64,000 nt of DNA from Microgenomates group bacterium GW2011_GWC1_46_15 (GTDB lineage Bacteria; Patescibacteria; Microgenomatia; UBA1400; UBA12028): assembly GCA_001002285.1 (NCBI GenBank), contig LCLX01000001.1, positions 310,001-374,000 of the forward strand, read 5' to 3'. Made by a program: the position numbers and the translations under genes. A model generated the notes under the pieces. It was given only the letters and a program-made list of their open reading frames with translations, was not told the DNA's origin and did no database searches. Shown piece by piece: positions 32,956 to 42,996 of the stretch (position 1 is its first letter; each line of letters begins with the position of its first letter).

Positions 32956-34654
32956 CATTGTTTTTATGAAATATGTGATGCAGTGGGCAGTATGTGTAGG
33001 AGTTGTATTTTTTGTGTTTCTTCTTGTGATTCGTCCACTTCGGCAGTTCGGCATGATTCGTACATTTGATGATGTGCAGGTGGTTCGGGTGCAAGCGATG
33101 GTAGATGAGTTGAAGAGTGGGCAGTTTCCCGTGCGGCTGGTGAGCAAACTTGGTATTGGTGGTGGATATATGCTGTTCCAGTTTTACCCGCCATTGGTGT
33201 ACTACATTGGTGCTGTTTTTTTTGCGGTTGGATATCCAGTCGTGCATGCGACAAAACTCGTGTTTTTATTGGCGTATGCAGTTGGCGCAAGTGGAATGAT
33301 GGTCCTGGGATATACGATGACGCGGAACAAAGTGTTGGCAACACTTGGGGCGATGATGTTGATTACATCGGCGTATTTTAACTTTGATGCCTACTCGCGT
33401 GGAGCGCTTGCAGAGTTGATGGCATTTGGGTTTGTCCCGTGGGTTTTGTGGGCATATATGCAACTTCGGGGTGCAAACTCATCACTGCGGGATACGGTGT
33501 GGATTCCGGTTTCCGCTCTTTCATATGCTGCGCTTGTGTATGCACACACGATTATTGGATTTGCGTTAGCGCCTTTTGTTGCACTGATGTGTATATGGCG
33601 GCCATTTTCTCGAGGAAGATGGATGAGATTTGGTGTGTCTGCACTTGTGGTGTTTGGACTATGTGCATCATTACTTTTGCCGGTCATGAGTGAACGGAAG
33701 TATGTGGCATATGACAGCACTGAGTATGCACAGGATGCGTATCGTGGAACGTTTCGCAATTTTTCACAAATATTTGGAAGCGAGAGTCTTTTGAATGATT
33801 TTCGGGCACCAAGTTTGGGTGTAGGTTTGGCAGTTGGTGGATTGGTAAGCTTGATATATGGATTGTGGTATATACAAAAGCATGTTCAAGGAAAAAAAGA
33901 TAAAGTGATGGCGTCGCATATGCAGGCAATTCTTTGGAGCACAATACTTGCTATGTTTTTAATGCACCCTGCAAGTACATGGGTATGGGAGCGCGTGAGT
34001 TACCTCCGATTTATGCAGTATCCATATCGGTTTCTCACGGTGCTAACGGTATACGCGATTCTCTGTGTGTTACTATTTTTAAAACTTTCTCTAAAATCCA
34101 GGGTACATCGTGTAATAAAGATAATAGTTATTCTTGGCATACTTACAGCTCCATGGATATTTCAACGACAAAACTTTCAACCGCTTGGACATGTGTTTGT
34201 AGATACGTTCGAGGCAACGGGGAGTTGTGGGACAACGACCTGGCAAAATGAGTTACTTCCGCGATGGGTTGAAGAGTGTTTAGACGGGGGCGGAGGAGAT
34301 GTTGTTCGGGCAAAAAGTAACGTAGTGAAGATTCAATCAATTTCTGTTGACAAAGGAGAACGGAAAATTTCCTTTATAACAAATGGCAAAGCGGGGGAAG
34401 TATTTGTGCGGAAGTATTATTTTCCCGGGTGGATTGTACGAACACCATCAGAGAGTTTTGTTCCGAGCTACACAACGCATAACGGACTCATAACTTTTTT
34501 TGTGCGCAAAGGGGTAACCGAGTATAGGGTTGTGTTTACAGACACTCCTGTTCGAAAGATTGGAAATAGTGTAACCGTGGGAACTGCAGTAGCTGTTGCG
34601 ATATATATAATTGGGTGGGGAGTTCTGCGTGTTTGGAAGCGCAAACAAGCATGA
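32939..34654 (+). CDS. PTPS-related/YfhO-like membrane protein, putative GT-C enzyme
   Basis: This 571-residue protein resembles the one at 26678: TFDDVQVVRVQAMVDELKSGQFPVRLVSKLGIGGGYMLFQFYPPLVYYIGAVFF, then DAYSRGALAELMAFGFVPWVL. About 12 membrane helices are followed by a beta-rich C-terminal domain (VRKYYFPGWIVRTP) and a last helix. ATG 32939 is inside the end of the previous gene; ATG 32966 is the alternative. The function is inferred from the family: transfer of a sugar from a polyprenyl carrier. Confidence 0.78.
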   Translation: MQNKHNIVFMKYVMQWAVCVGVVFFVFLLVIRPLRQFGMIRTFDDVQVVRVQAMVDELKSGQFPVRLVSKLGIGGGYMLFQFYPPLVYYIGAVFFAVGYPVVHATKLVFLLAYAVGASGMMVLGYTMTRNKVLATLGAMMLITSAYFNFDAYSRGALAELMAFGFVPWVLWAYMQLRGANSSLRDTVWIPVSALSYAALVYAHTIIGFALAPFVALMCIWRPFSRGRWMRFGVSALVVFGLCASLLLPVMSERKYVAYDSTEYAQDAYRGTFRNFSQIFGSESLLNDFRAPSLGVGLAVGGLVSLIYGLWYIQKHVQGKKDKVMASHMQAILWSTILAMFLMHPASTWVWERVSYLRFMQYPYRFLTVLTVYAILCVLLFLKLSLKSRVHRVIKIIVILGILTAPWIFQRQNFQPLGHVFVDTFEATGSCGTTTWQNELLPRWVEECLDGGGGDVVRAKSNVVKIQSISVDKGERKISFITNGKAGEVFVRKYYFPGWIVRTPSESFVPSYTTHNGLITFFVRKGVTEYRVVFTDTPVRKIGNSVTVGTAVAVAIYIIGWGVLRVWKRKQA

Positions 34655-34658
34655 TGTG

Positions 34659-36356
34659 TTATCTCAATGATCCATATCGCCATACTTCATACGCAGTACG
34701 TTGGTGTTCATCTTGAACTGCTTCAAGAAACGACATATTTGAGTTCATGCGTTTATCATTCGACATCTCTTCTGGTTTGAAAATAAGAATAAGTGGTTGT
34801 AAAGCTGTCCGAGTTGCAAGATCATCCCATTGAATGGTTTCAAAATAAATGTTTCCTATGCGTTTAACGTGCTGGAAATGTTCTGCATCGGTTGGATACC
34901 GTTCAATATTTTTCCAGAGCTTTTGAGGAGCATACTTCGTTTCAAACAGATACCATATATATGGAGAAGATGACGGTGACTGCGTAATCACTTTAACGTT
35001 GCCATTATTATAGTATTCATACTTTGCCAATGCCTTGCCCAACATATGGTCTTTTTCGTGAGTTACAGCGATATTTGGAATAATTGCCAAGTATGAAACC
35101 ATATACCGCGTTATGAAAAAAAGACCAGCGATGATAAAAATAACCGTGCACATTAACCGAATAATTGGTTTTTTGATTGTTGAAAACATCCACGCAATAC
35201 CGAAAGCACTGAATATTTCCAGGAGTGGAAAAATTGGCGAAAGGCGCACTGTATGCTGAGGCTGGATGGTAAACGCGGGAACGGCAATTCCAAGAAAAAA
35301 CCAGAGTAAATATCGTTTGGCGAGTGGATGTTTCCGTTGTTCCCAGAGCGCAAGAAATCCAAGAAGCATAAATGGCGCGGTAAATAAATGGAAATTGGGA
35401 GTGTTTCCCGGGTTGTGGTCGCCATGATCCGTTCCATTCACGAAAAGAAAATCTCCTGCAATCACGCGGACATAATTTTGTGCAAAGGCTATAAAAGCTT
35501 GAGATGGAGTGTTTGCGATAAATATATGTAGGAATGAAAGGTGTTTCGGGAGTGCCTGTCGGTAAACAAACACCTGCCTTCGTAAACTATCAAGATGAAA
35601 AGGAGAGATTCCTTCACTTTTATTTATATTCCCACCCAACACGCCGCCAATAAATAGAAGAAGAACAGTTGTCCCACCAATAAGAAATGAAATAAGAAGC
35701 ATTTTGCTAGGGAGTTTACTCAGCGCTTTTCTATCTAAAATTGCGAGTCCCAACACAAAAAGTGGAATCAAGATATGGTAGCTATGATAGGTGAGCAGAG
35801 TGAATGACCACAGCGCTGCGGTCACGATAAAAAACCTCAAGCGTTTTGGTTGAGCAAGAGCATGAATGTATGCTGCAAATCCCCATAAAAAGGCCGCCAT
35901 TGCAAGATGTGCTTCGTATGCGGTGCGTGAAAAATGATTTCCCCATGGACTAATCGCCACCAATACCATCGCGATAATGGGAAAAAACTTTTTAACACTA
36001 CTGCGGAGGTTTAACCCTTCCGCAACTTGAAATGAAAGTGTTCCAACGGCAAACAGCACAAGCCAGCCTGCCAAAAGAGAGGGAAGGCGCACGGCAAAAG
36101 GAGTAACTCCAAACGTTTGAATAAATGGAATGAGGGTGTACACATATCCAGGAAGTTTTTGGTCGCCAAACGAAGTAATGCTTATGGGAAAGAGTTTGCC
36201 ATACTCGTCACGACCGGTTTTCAAGATGCTAAACGCGTTGTATCCAAGTGCCGCTTCATCGCGGTTCAGTCCTGCAGGAATTTGAGAGAAAAATGGCAGG
36301 CGCACAATACATGAAAGAATAAATGCGAGAATAAAACCCTTCAACACAACCTTCAT
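34659..36356 (-). CDS. GT39-like membrane glycosyltransferase, RDEAALGYNA type
   Basis: This 565-residue protein has 12 membrane helices. The first loop reads IPAGLNRDEAALGYNAFSILKTGRDEYG, then SFGDQKLPGYVYTLIPFIQTFGVTPFAVRLPSLLAG. The Asp-Glu pair is the expected catalytic site. It is almost the same plan as the gene at 52933 on the other strand (NRDEAALGYNAYSILKTGSDEWG), so the two are recent relatives. It is convergent to the gene at 32939 with a 4-bp gap and divergent from the gene at 36398. Confidence 0.9.
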   Translation of the reverse strand: MKVVLKGFILAFILSCIVRLPFFSQIPAGLNRDEAALGYNAFSILKTGRDEYGKLFPISITSFGDQKLPGYVYTLIPFIQTFGVTPFAVRLPSLLAGWLVLFAVGTLSFQVAEGLNLRSSVKKFFPIIAMVLVAISPWGNHFSRTAYEAHLAMAAFLWGFAAYIHALAQPKRLRFFIVTAALWSFTLLTYHSYHILIPLFVLGLAILDRKALSKLPSKMLLISFLIGGTTVLLLFIGGVLGGNINKSEGISPFHLDSLRRQVFVYRQALPKHLSFLHIFIANTPSQAFIAFAQNYVRVIAGDFLFVNGTDHGDHNPGNTPNFHLFTAPFMLLGFLALWEQRKHPLAKRYLLWFFLGIAVPAFTIQPQHTVRLSPIFPLLEIFSAFGIAWMFSTIKKPIIRLMCTVIFIIAGLFFITRYMVSYLAIIPNIAVTHEKDHMLGKALAKYEYYNNGNVKVITQSPSSSPYIWYLFETKYAPQKLWKNIERYPTDAEHFQHVKRIGNIYFETIQWDDLATRTALQPLILIFKPEEMSNDKRMNSNMSFLEAVQDEHQRTAYEVWRYGSLR

Positions 36357-36363
36357 ATCTTGT

Positions 36364-36369
36364 AGGATA
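36364..36369 (-). promoter_or_regulatory. -10-like hexamer TATCCT of the minus-strand GT39 gene
   Basis: TATCCT on the minus strand lies 7 nt before ATG 36356. It matches TATAAT at 4 of 6 positions, so the call is weak and rests mainly on spacing. Confidence 0.35.
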
Positions 36370-36383
36370 CCATGGAACTACAC

Positions 36384-36391
36384 TATACTAT
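36384..36391 (+). promoter_or_regulatory. -10 region TATACTAT of the gene at 36398
   Basis: TATACT (8 nt before ATG 36398) and the overlapping TACTAT (6 nt before it) can both serve. A -35-like TTGTAG at 36360-36365 is 18 bp before TATACT. Confidence 0.5.
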
Positions 36392-36397
36392 AGAGGC

Positions 36398-37657
36398 ATG
36401 CGAGCACAAAAACGCCCGTACCATCTCTTGCGATGGCTGATTCTCTTCTCAGTGTTTTTCTTGACTCGCTTTTGGATTCTTCAACATCCTCCAGCTTTGT
36501 ACTCTGATGTAAAACATGACTATGAACGGTACGCAAACATGTGGAGATATGGACTTACTCCATACCGCCAGCATCTCTATGAGTACCCTCCGGCAACAAT
36601 TCCAATTCTCTCTGCGCCTTTAGTTGTTGACCAAATAGGCGTAGGGCATTATTACCTGAACTATCGTGTTGAAATTTTCTTGTTTGAAATAGTTTTGTTC
36701 AGCATCCTCGCATATACGGTGTTCCGTTTACCGATGAAAAAATCTATGCAGTGGGGAGCAATAATGTTTTATCTTATTGCCGGAGTGTTGGCAAAAGATT
36801 TTTGGTATGAAGGACTCGATCTTATGTTTTTTGGCATTTTCTCGATACTTTTTTGTCTGATTTTGCTTGTTAAACAGCCCTCACTCTTTTCAAGAATTGT
36901 AACGTGGTCGTTATATTGGTTGACCGTGAGTATAAAAATCATGACCGCACCACTCGCGGTGCCAATCGTACTGCTCGAAATGAAAAACTGGAAAAGGGAG
37001 TTCAAAGCGATTATTGCAGGATTTCTTATTATATGGGGCTTACCACTGGCACTGTATCGCTCATCACTTTCTGTTTTTATATTTTTTCACGCGGTGAGAC
37101 AAATGAAGTATGCATCATTTGGTTCATATATTGTCGAAGTTATTAATGAGTTCACAAAATCTGAACATCGTTCTGTTTCACCCCCGGACTTTGAGTGGAT
37201 CGGTCCAGTAGCACATCAAGTTACTGAAATATTTAAGGTTCTCTTTCCAGCAGCGATACTCGTGGTTATGTATATTGCCTGGAAAAGATATCGGCAGCAT
37301 GTGAAAGAACTCGTGAACCCGTTCACTCAATATACCTATCTCATCGCAGTTTCTTTGGCATATGTATTCGCCATTTTCTTGACGGGAAAAACATTTTCCA
37401 GTCCATTTCATATTTGGTACATTCCATTACTCACGCTTTTTCCGTACAAAAATTTAAAACAGCAATGGTTTGCCTATGTGTCGGCGCTTCTGATGTTGGG
37501 CATGGATACATCTTCTTATCTCATCGCGCCCAAGCTCCATATTTGGGGGAGTCCTATCACACTTACGAATGTCCGCGACGCTTTCCGTTTTATTCCCATG
37601 TTCCTCCTGTTAAGTTTTTTCTTGAAAGAAGGTACAATGGGGCTCAAGAAATCATGA
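36398..37657 (+). CDS. GT87-like membrane mannosyltransferase
   Basis: This 419-residue protein has about 11 membrane helices. The outer loop YSDVKHDYERYANMWRYGLTPYRQHLYEYPPATIPILSAPL is the typical pattern of polyprenyl-phosphate-mannose-dependent alpha-mannosyltransferases (GT87, DUF2029), with Asp in SDVKHDYERY as the likely base and the YPP segment after it. WYEGLDLMFFGIF follows. The last codons overlap the GT2 gene as ATGA. Confidence 0.83.
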   Translation: MRAQKRPYHLLRWLILFSVFFLTRFWILQHPPALYSDVKHDYERYANMWRYGLTPYRQHLYEYPPATIPILSAPLVVDQIGVGHYYLNYRVEIFLFEIVLFSILAYTVFRLPMKKSMQWGAIMFYLIAGVLAKDFWYEGLDLMFFGIFSILFCLILLVKQPSLFSRIVTWSLYWLTVSIKIMTAPLAVPIVLLEMKNWKREFKAIIAGFLIIWGLPLALYRSSLSVFIFFHAVRQMKYASFGSYIVEVINEFTKSEHRSVSPPDFEWIGPVAHQVTEIFKVLFPAAILVVMYIAWKRYRQHVKELVNPFTQYTYLIAVSLAYVFAIFLTGKTFSSPFHIWYIPLLTLFPYKNLKQQWFAYVSALLMLGMDTSSYLIAPKLHIWGSPITLTNVRDAFRFIPMFLLLSFFLKEGTMGLKKS

Positions 37658-38544
37658 ACGCACATTCCATTTCTGTCATCATCCATACAAAAAATGCTGA
37701 AAAAACGATTGAGAAAGCGATGAACTCGGTGCGGTCGTGGGTAAATGAAGTGCTGGTGATTGATATGAGCAGTACGGACGCGACGGTAAAGTTGGCGAAA
37801 AAACTTGGCGCTGGTGTGCACATCGTGGCCGATCAAGGATACGCTGATCCCGCGAGGAACGAAGCGCTCAAGTTGGCAAAGAGTGCGTGGACTCTTGTGC
37901 TTGACGCAGATGAAGAAATTCCCCCAACTCTTGCGGAGTATCTTCAACAGATAGCTCGAAATGGTGGTGCGGACGCGTACTTTTTGCCCCGCAAGAACAT
38001 GATTTTTGGAAAATGGGCAAAAACAGGATGGTGGCCGGACTACATCATCCGCTTTTTCCGCTCTGGCGCAGTGCAATGGTCGCCAGGCGTTCATGGTACA
38101 CCGGTAACAAAAGGGAAAACGGCGTATGTTCCAGTTCAAGAAGAACTAGCCATTCTGCACCATAACTATGGTTCGGTTGAGCAGTTTGTTGACCGCATGA
38201 ACGTATATACCTCGTTGCAGGCGAAAGAGCACGCGGAAGAAAAGCCACTCTTGCGTGCAGGAGCGGATGAGTTTTTCAGAAGGTTTTATAAAGAAAAAGG
38301 ACACGAACAGGGTGTGTACGGTTTAGCATTATCATTTCTGCAAACCATGTACATGGTAACGTTAGAAATTAAGCGGTGGGAAAAAGCAGGAATATTAGAC
38401 GAGAAAAAATCAGAAGCACTCGAAAAAGAAATGCGGATGATTGGGAAACATTTGCGGTACTGGATTGCGGATATGCACGTACACACAAGCGGTTCTCTAG
38501 TAGGTAAAACATATTGGAGAGCACGAAGAAAGTTTTGTCTATGA
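37654..38544 (+). CDS. GT2 glycosyltransferase, WaaE/KdtX-like
   Basis: This 296-residue enzyme has SVIIHTKNAEKTIEKAM, the metal and nucleotide motif VIDMSSTDATVKLAKK, ARNEALKLAKSAWTLVLDADEEIPP and a later GKWAKTGWWPDYIIRFFR, the WaaE-like subfamily of GT2. Three relatives occur in the window (45427, 54459 and this one). Such enzymes add hexoses to surface glycan cores from nucleotide sugars in the cytoplasm. ATG 37654 overlaps the previous stop as ATGA; a longer upstream frame is not used. Confidence 0.88.
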   Translation: MNAHSISVIIHTKNAEKTIEKAMNSVRSWVNEVLVIDMSSTDATVKLAKKLGAGVHIVADQGYADPARNEALKLAKSAWTLVLDADEEIPPTLAEYLQQIARNGGADAYFLPRKNMIFGKWAKTGWWPDYIIRFFRSGAVQWSPGVHGTPVTKGKTAYVPVQEELAILHHNYGSVEQFVDRMNVYTSLQAKEHAEEKPLLRAGADEFFRRFYKEKGHEQGVYGLALSFLQTMYMVTLEIKRWEKAGILDEKKSEALEKEMRMIGKHLRYWIADMHVHTSGSLVGKTYWRARRKFCL

Positions 38545-39236
38545 ATCCTGTAAAAAATGTTAAACTTTCTGTCATTGTTCCCGCGTACAACGAGGAAAAA
38601 ACAATCGCACAGATTTTAACAGTACTACTACATCAGAAAAATATCTATGAAATTCTTGTTGTGAACGATGCTTCTAAGGATAAAACAGAGCAGCGGGCAA
38701 AGTCCGTACACGACAAGCGCATTCGAGTATTTTCTCATAAAACAAACAAAGGAAAAGGTGGCGCAATTTTAACCGGTTTAGCCGAAGCAAAAGGAAACTA
38801 CATTCTCATTCAAGATGCCGATATGGAGTACAACCCAAGAGAGATTGCAACGTTACTCGCTCCAATACAAGAGGGCAGGGCAGAAGTCGTGTACGGGTCC
38901 CGCTTTTACGGCGCACACACGAATATGTTTTATTGGCATTACTTGGGAAATAAATTTCTCAACTTTGTCGTAAATATTCTGTACAACACGACGCTTTCAG
39001 ACATGGAAACGTGCTATAAAGTGGTTCCAACACAAATGTTGCGAGAGCTTAACCTACAAGAAACGGATTTTCGTATTGAGCCGGAAATGACATGTAAAAT
39101 GATCAAACGTGGTGTCCGTATCCTTGAAGTTCCTATTTCTTACATGGGCCGTACATACGAGGAAGGAAAGAAAATTACCTGGGTAGACGGAATTAAAGCG
39201 CTTCAAACAATTCTATACAACCGGGTTATGGGCTAA
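38541..39236 (+). CDS. GT2 glycosyltransferase, Dpm1-like
   Basis: This 231-residue enzyme has LSVIVPAYNEEKTIAQIL, VVNDASKDKT, NKGKGGAILTGLAEAKG, the acidic IQDADMEYNP, VVYGSRF and DMETCYKVV, the set of soluble polyprenyl-phosphate-sugar synthases. It has no GtrA domain or membrane helices. It likely supplies a second lipid-linked sugar. ATG 38541 overlaps the previous stop as ATGA. Confidence 0.9.
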   Translation: MNPVKNVKLSVIVPAYNEEKTIAQILTVLLHQKNIYEILVVNDASKDKTEQRAKSVHDKRIRVFSHKTNKGKGGAILTGLAEAKGNYILIQDADMEYNPREIATLLAPIQEGRAEVVYGSRFYGAHTNMFYWHYLGNKFLNFVVNILYNTTLSDMETCYKVVPTQMLRELNLQETDFRIEPEMTCKMIKRGVRILEVPISYMGRTYEEGKKITWVDGIKALQTILYNRVMG

Positions 39237-39242
39237 ACTACG

Positions 39243-39797
39243 ATGAAACGCCTTACATTTTTTGAGCCGATTTTTCAGGAGTTGCGGATACGAAAAATTT
39301 TGCCATATCTATCCAAAGGAGGAGTACTTGTTGATGTTGGGTGCGACCAACCGCAAGTATTGATTGATCGGGTATGCGAAGAAATGAAGGAATGTATTGG
39401 CCTTGATATCGTGGTTGATCCTCATACACATGGGAACGTGCGAATTCTCCGCCAAGACTTGCAGAAGAAAATTATTTTGCCATCCAATACGGCGAACGTT
39501 ATCACACTTCTTGCCGTGCTCGAACACATGAAGCATCCTGCCGACATCATCCGTGAATGTTTTCGCGTATTGAAAAAGGGTGGTGTCTTACTCATCACTG
39601 TGCCTTCCGCCCAAAGCAAACCCCTGCTCGAACTTTTTGCGATACTTGGTTTTGTGCGTAGAGAAATGATTGAACAGCATGAGAATTATTTCTCACACGA
39701 CAAACTTCATACAATATGTAAAGATGCTGGATTTAAAACGGTGCATGTTGAGTCATTTGAGCTAGGATGCAATACATTTATTCGAGCGGTGAAATGA
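39243..39797 (+). CDS. Class I SAM-dependent methyltransferase
   Basis: This 184-residue protein has the SAM-binding GGVLVDVGCDQPQVL, the acidic GLDIVVDP, VITLLAVLEHMKHPADIIRECFRVLKKGGVLLITVPS, a Methyltransf_11-like fold. Its position among glycosyltransferase genes suggests methylation of a sugar or a lipid-linked glycan, but the substrate cannot be read from sequence. It overlaps the next gene as ATGA. Confidence 0.88.
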   Translation: MKRLTFFEPIFQELRIRKILPYLSKGGVLVDVGCDQPQVLIDRVCEEMKECIGLDIVVDPHTHGNVRILRQDLQKKIILPSNTANVITLLAVLEHMKHPADIIRECFRVLKKGGVLLITVPSAQSKPLLELFAILGFVRREMIEQHENYFSHDKLHTICKDAGFKTVHVESFELGCNTFIRAVK

Positions 39798-42052
39798 AAA
39801 AAACAGCATTCATTTTGTGTATTGTGCTTTTGATCGTATATTTCCCAGTGTTCTTTTCAGGAAAAACTTGGTATTTCGCAGATAACTACGCGCTTACAGT
39901 TCCACAAAAACTATATGCGGTGGACTCAATCAAACGCGGAGTACTTCCGTTTTGGAATCCTCTTGTTCTTTCAGGATTGCCATTTCTTGCGGATATCAAT
40001 AACTCAATGGTGTATCCATGGACGGTTTCATTTTTCCTTTTTTCTCCCGCAGTTGCGCTGAATATCACGGTTCTTTCACACCTTTTCCTTACAGGCCTTG
40101 GAATGTATGCGTTGTGCCGAGTATTAAAACAGTCGCCGTGGCAAGCGAGAATTGGTGCAGTGGCGTGGATGCTTTCGGGGCATATGGTTGCGGTGTCGAA
40201 TAATGTGGCCTTGCTCCAATCCACAGCTTGGCTACCGTGGATATTTGTGTTGGTGGTTTTGGCATTGCGTGACCGTTCAAAGAAAGCATTAGCGTTACTC
40301 CCACTTGTGTTTGTGTTGGAAATTTTAGGTGGGCATCCACAGCCGCCGCTCTATATAGGAATGGTATTGGCAGTGTATCTTTTATTCGCTCCGTACTGGA
40401 AGGTGTGGAAACGCGTGGTTATGTTTGTTGTTCCGGCAGTTGTTACCCTTGCGATGACCGCATTTCTTGTATTTCCATTTCTTCAACTTTCTGCACGCTC
40501 GACACGTGTACACATGACGCTTAATGAGGTAATCAATGGTTCGCTTCATCCAGCACTCCTTGTTCATTGGTTTTTCCCAAATATTTTTGATAACGCTGAT
40601 CTGCGTATGGTATGGGGACCGGAATGGGGAAAACTTAAACAGACGGATGGATACATCACGCTTATTGGTATTATTGCAGTATTACTTTTTACTTGGAGGG
40701 GAAAGAAAACATACGAAGAAAAAGTACTTGTGTACTCTGCGTTGTTTTCGATATTTCTCGCTTTAGGAAAATATGTTCCCGGCATGGAAGCACTATATGA
40801 GCGAGTTGCTATCCTTCGGCTTGTCCGGAATCCATCGGCAATGATTATCGTGTGGAGTTTTGCAGGAGCTGCGGTAGTTGGAAGATCATTTGAATGGTTT
40901 TCCCAGCAGAAAAAACTTCTTCTTTGGCTTACTAGATGTATATTGATTTTACCTGTTGTATTGGGCTTACTTCTGGTTACGCGCGAGTGGTGGTTTGATG
41001 CTGGTTGGAACATGTTAAGCACAAGCGCGTTTCACACGTTACCTCGGGACTCTATCATTGTGCACGCGATTCTGCTTTCCATCTTTTTTACCTCACTTTT
41101 TTTTGTTCTTGTTATGCGCGTGTTGGAAAAAAAGCGTGTGTATTGGCCGCTTGTTTTTGCACTGATTGCATTAGACATGTGGATTGCGATAAAACCAACC
41201 ATTTTTCTTGCCCCATCAAATGTGTATGACACGCGTTCAGAGCAGGCGAAGTTTCTTTCCGCGCAGCCTAAGGGATACCGGTACATCAGTGTAAATGATT
41301 ATCTCCCATACGCTGGACTTTTCTCATACTTTCACGATGTTGTAACAGCTCCACCGTTTACCACAGAAACACGTTTTACAGATATCGAAAAACAGAGTTT
41401 TGAAGAACTTCTTGGGCGTCAGCATAATCTTGTTGCTGATTGGGGAATGGCTCATAATCTTTCAACGATCTATGGATACGAAACGCTCGTGCCTGCCAAT
41501 ACGGCGGCATATTGGAAAGTGAATGCTGAAGGATCAGGTATTAACGAAGTTGATCGTATTCCTTTCACAGATTCTCGGATGAACGAGCAAGGTGTCCGGT
41601 ATATTCTGTTAGATAAGCGTATCTATCCCGAAAACTATCTTTCTAAACAGTATCCTTGGCTAAAGATTGTGAAAAGTACGTCGGAGTTTGCTATTTTAGA
41701 AAACTCACACGCGCTTCCCATTGTGCATCCCCGTACACCCAACAAAAACGTCCAAGTTTCTGCCATAGATGTGCGGCCAAATACTGTCGCCTTTGTTGTT
41801 TCGGCAAAAATCACGGCAGATCTTTTTATCGCTGAAACCTATTTTCCGGGATGGCGGTGCAGGATAAATGGAAAAGAATGTGTGTTAAAAGAAGTTAATG
41901 GTGGAATGAGTATGACCGCAGAACCAGGCGAATATACTGTTCTCCTCAACTTTGTTCCAGATAATTTCCCCCTGTATGCAAGAATTTCTCTCTTAGTGAC
42001 GGCGGGGTACGCAGTATGGGTGTTTTTTGTTTTACGAAAAAAACTGTTATAA
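39794..42052 (+). CDS. YfhO-family membrane protein
   Basis: This 752-residue protein has about 13 membrane helices. The first loop YFADNYALTVPQKLYAVDSIKRGVLPFWNPLVLSGLPFLADINNSMVYPW is the clear YfhO pattern (outer Asp, then WNP and SGxPxxAD). A C-terminal outer domain of about 230 residues includes AETYFPGWRCRINGKE, followed by a last helix. In Gram-positive bacteria YfhO-like proteins glycosylate lipoteichoic acid from polyprenyl-phosphate sugars. The end overlaps the convergent peptidase gene by 6 bp. Confidence 0.88.
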   Translation: MKKTAFILCIVLLIVYFPVFFSGKTWYFADNYALTVPQKLYAVDSIKRGVLPFWNPLVLSGLPFLADINNSMVYPWTVSFFLFSPAVALNITVLSHLFLTGLGMYALCRVLKQSPWQARIGAVAWMLSGHMVAVSNNVALLQSTAWLPWIFVLVVLALRDRSKKALALLPLVFVLEILGGHPQPPLYIGMVLAVYLLFAPYWKVWKRVVMFVVPAVVTLAMTAFLVFPFLQLSARSTRVHMTLNEVINGSLHPALLVHWFFPNIFDNADLRMVWGPEWGKLKQTDGYITLIGIIAVLLFTWRGKKTYEEKVLVYSALFSIFLALGKYVPGMEALYERVAILRLVRNPSAMIIVWSFAGAAVVGRSFEWFSQQKKLLLWLTRCILILPVVLGLLLVTREWWFDAGWNMLSTSAFHTLPRDSIIVHAILLSIFFTSLFFVLVMRVLEKKRVYWPLVFALIALDMWIAIKPTIFLAPSNVYDTRSEQAKFLSAQPKGYRYISVNDYLPYAGLFSYFHDVVTAPPFTTETRFTDIEKQSFEELLGRQHNLVADWGMAHNLSTIYGYETLVPANTAAYWKVNAEGSGINEVDRIPFTDSRMNEQGVRYILLDKRIYPENYLSKQYPWLKIVKSTSEFAILENSHALPIVHPRTPNKNVQVSAIDVRPNTVAFVVSAKITADLFIAETYFPGWRCRINGKECVLKEVNGGMSMTAEPGEYTVLLNFVPDNFPLYARISLLVTAGYAVWVFFVLRKKLL

Positions 42053-42982
42053 AGTACTGAATTTATTTGTATACTCAATCACTTTATCGATAATTCCCCG
42101 CTCATCTCCTTTGTGTCCTGCATCCTGCACAAAAACGAGTTCTGATTGTGGTAATTTTTTGTGTAACTCCCATGCTGTTAACGGTGGACAACACACGTCA
42201 TATCGTCCCTGAATAATTGCCGTTGGAATGTTTTGCAAAACTGTAGCCTTATCTAACAATTGACCTTCTTTAAGAAATCCATTGTTTTGAACATAATGAA
42301 ACATAATCTGTGCAGAATATATTTCGGATTCTGAGATGGGGGTTATCCGATCAACAACGGGAAAAAGTTTCATGAGATGAGCACTCCATATGGTATATAC
42401 CTTTACCGCCTTAGTAATTGCTGTTTTGTTTCCCGAGAGCAGAATCTTTTTCATTTTCTCCCCAAAGTTGTCTCCTTCAGAAAAATTTAAAACCTTACAT
42501 ACTTCATCCCAGACATCAGGATAAAAAAGTCGAGCATTCTTATATACCCAATCTATTTCCCATTTTCGAAAAGTAAAAACACCACGAACAATAAGTGCTT
42601 TTACATGCTGGGAATATTTTTCTGCATATGCCAAAGCAAGGGCGCTTCCCCAACTTCCACCATGAACAATCCAAGTATCAATACTAAGACGTCTGCGAAT
42701 TTTCTCAATGTCTTCAACGAGCTGATCTGTTGTGTTCTCCCGCAATTCTCCAGCTGGGGTACTTTTTCCACACCCCCGTTGATCAAATAGAATAATGTGA
42801 TATTTTTTTGGATCAAACAAACAACGATGATCGGGTTTGGAATGGCTGCCTGGTCCGCCATGAAGAGCAATAATAGGTTTACCCTGGGGGTTTCCTGATT
42901 GTTCAAGATATAATGTGTGGATATTTGAAACAGGAAATTGTTCAATTTTGTATGGTTCAAAAGGGGGGAATAACGTATTCAT
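42047..42982 (-). CDS. Proline iminopeptidase, alpha/beta hydrolase
   Basis: This 311-residue protein shows the S33 family pattern: IALHGGPGSHSKPDHRCLFDP, FDQRGCGKSTPAGELRENTT, VHGGSWGSALALAYAE with the nucleophile Ser in GGSWG, IIQGRYDVCCPP (acid) and DAGHKGDE (His). It would remove N-terminal Pro from peptides. HGGPGS replaces the more usual HGGPGG. The gene is A+T-rich and opposite to the glycan genes, which may mean it was inserted there. TATAAT lies 8 nt before its ATG. Confidence 0.92.
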   Translation of the reverse strand: MNTLFPPFEPYKIEQFPVSNIHTLYLEQSGNPQGKPIIALHGGPGSHSKPDHRCLFDPKKYHIILFDQRGCGKSTPAGELRENTTDQLVEDIEKIRRRLSIDTWIVHGGSWGSALALAYAEKYSQHVKALIVRGVFTFRKWEIDWVYKNARLFYPDVWDEVCKVLNFSEGDNFGEKMKKILLSGNKTAITKAVKVYTIWSAHLMKLFPVVDRITPISESEIYSAQIMFHYVQNNGFLKEGQLLDKATVLQNIPTAIIQGRYDVCCPPLTAWELHKKLPQSELVFVQDAGHKGDERGIIDKVIEYTNKFSTL

Positions 42983-42990
42983 GTAAGAAA

Positions 42991-42996
42991 ATTATA
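42991..42996 (-). promoter_or_regulatory. -10 hexamer TATAAT of the iminopeptidase gene
   Basis: A perfect TATAAT on the minus strand lies 8 nt before ATG 42982. Confidence 0.5.

Noticed and set aside
37414..37653. Extended N-terminus for the WaaE-like protein
   Set aside because: The added part is the previous membrane-protein gene read in another frame; ATG 37654 fits the ATGA overlap and the GT2 start.
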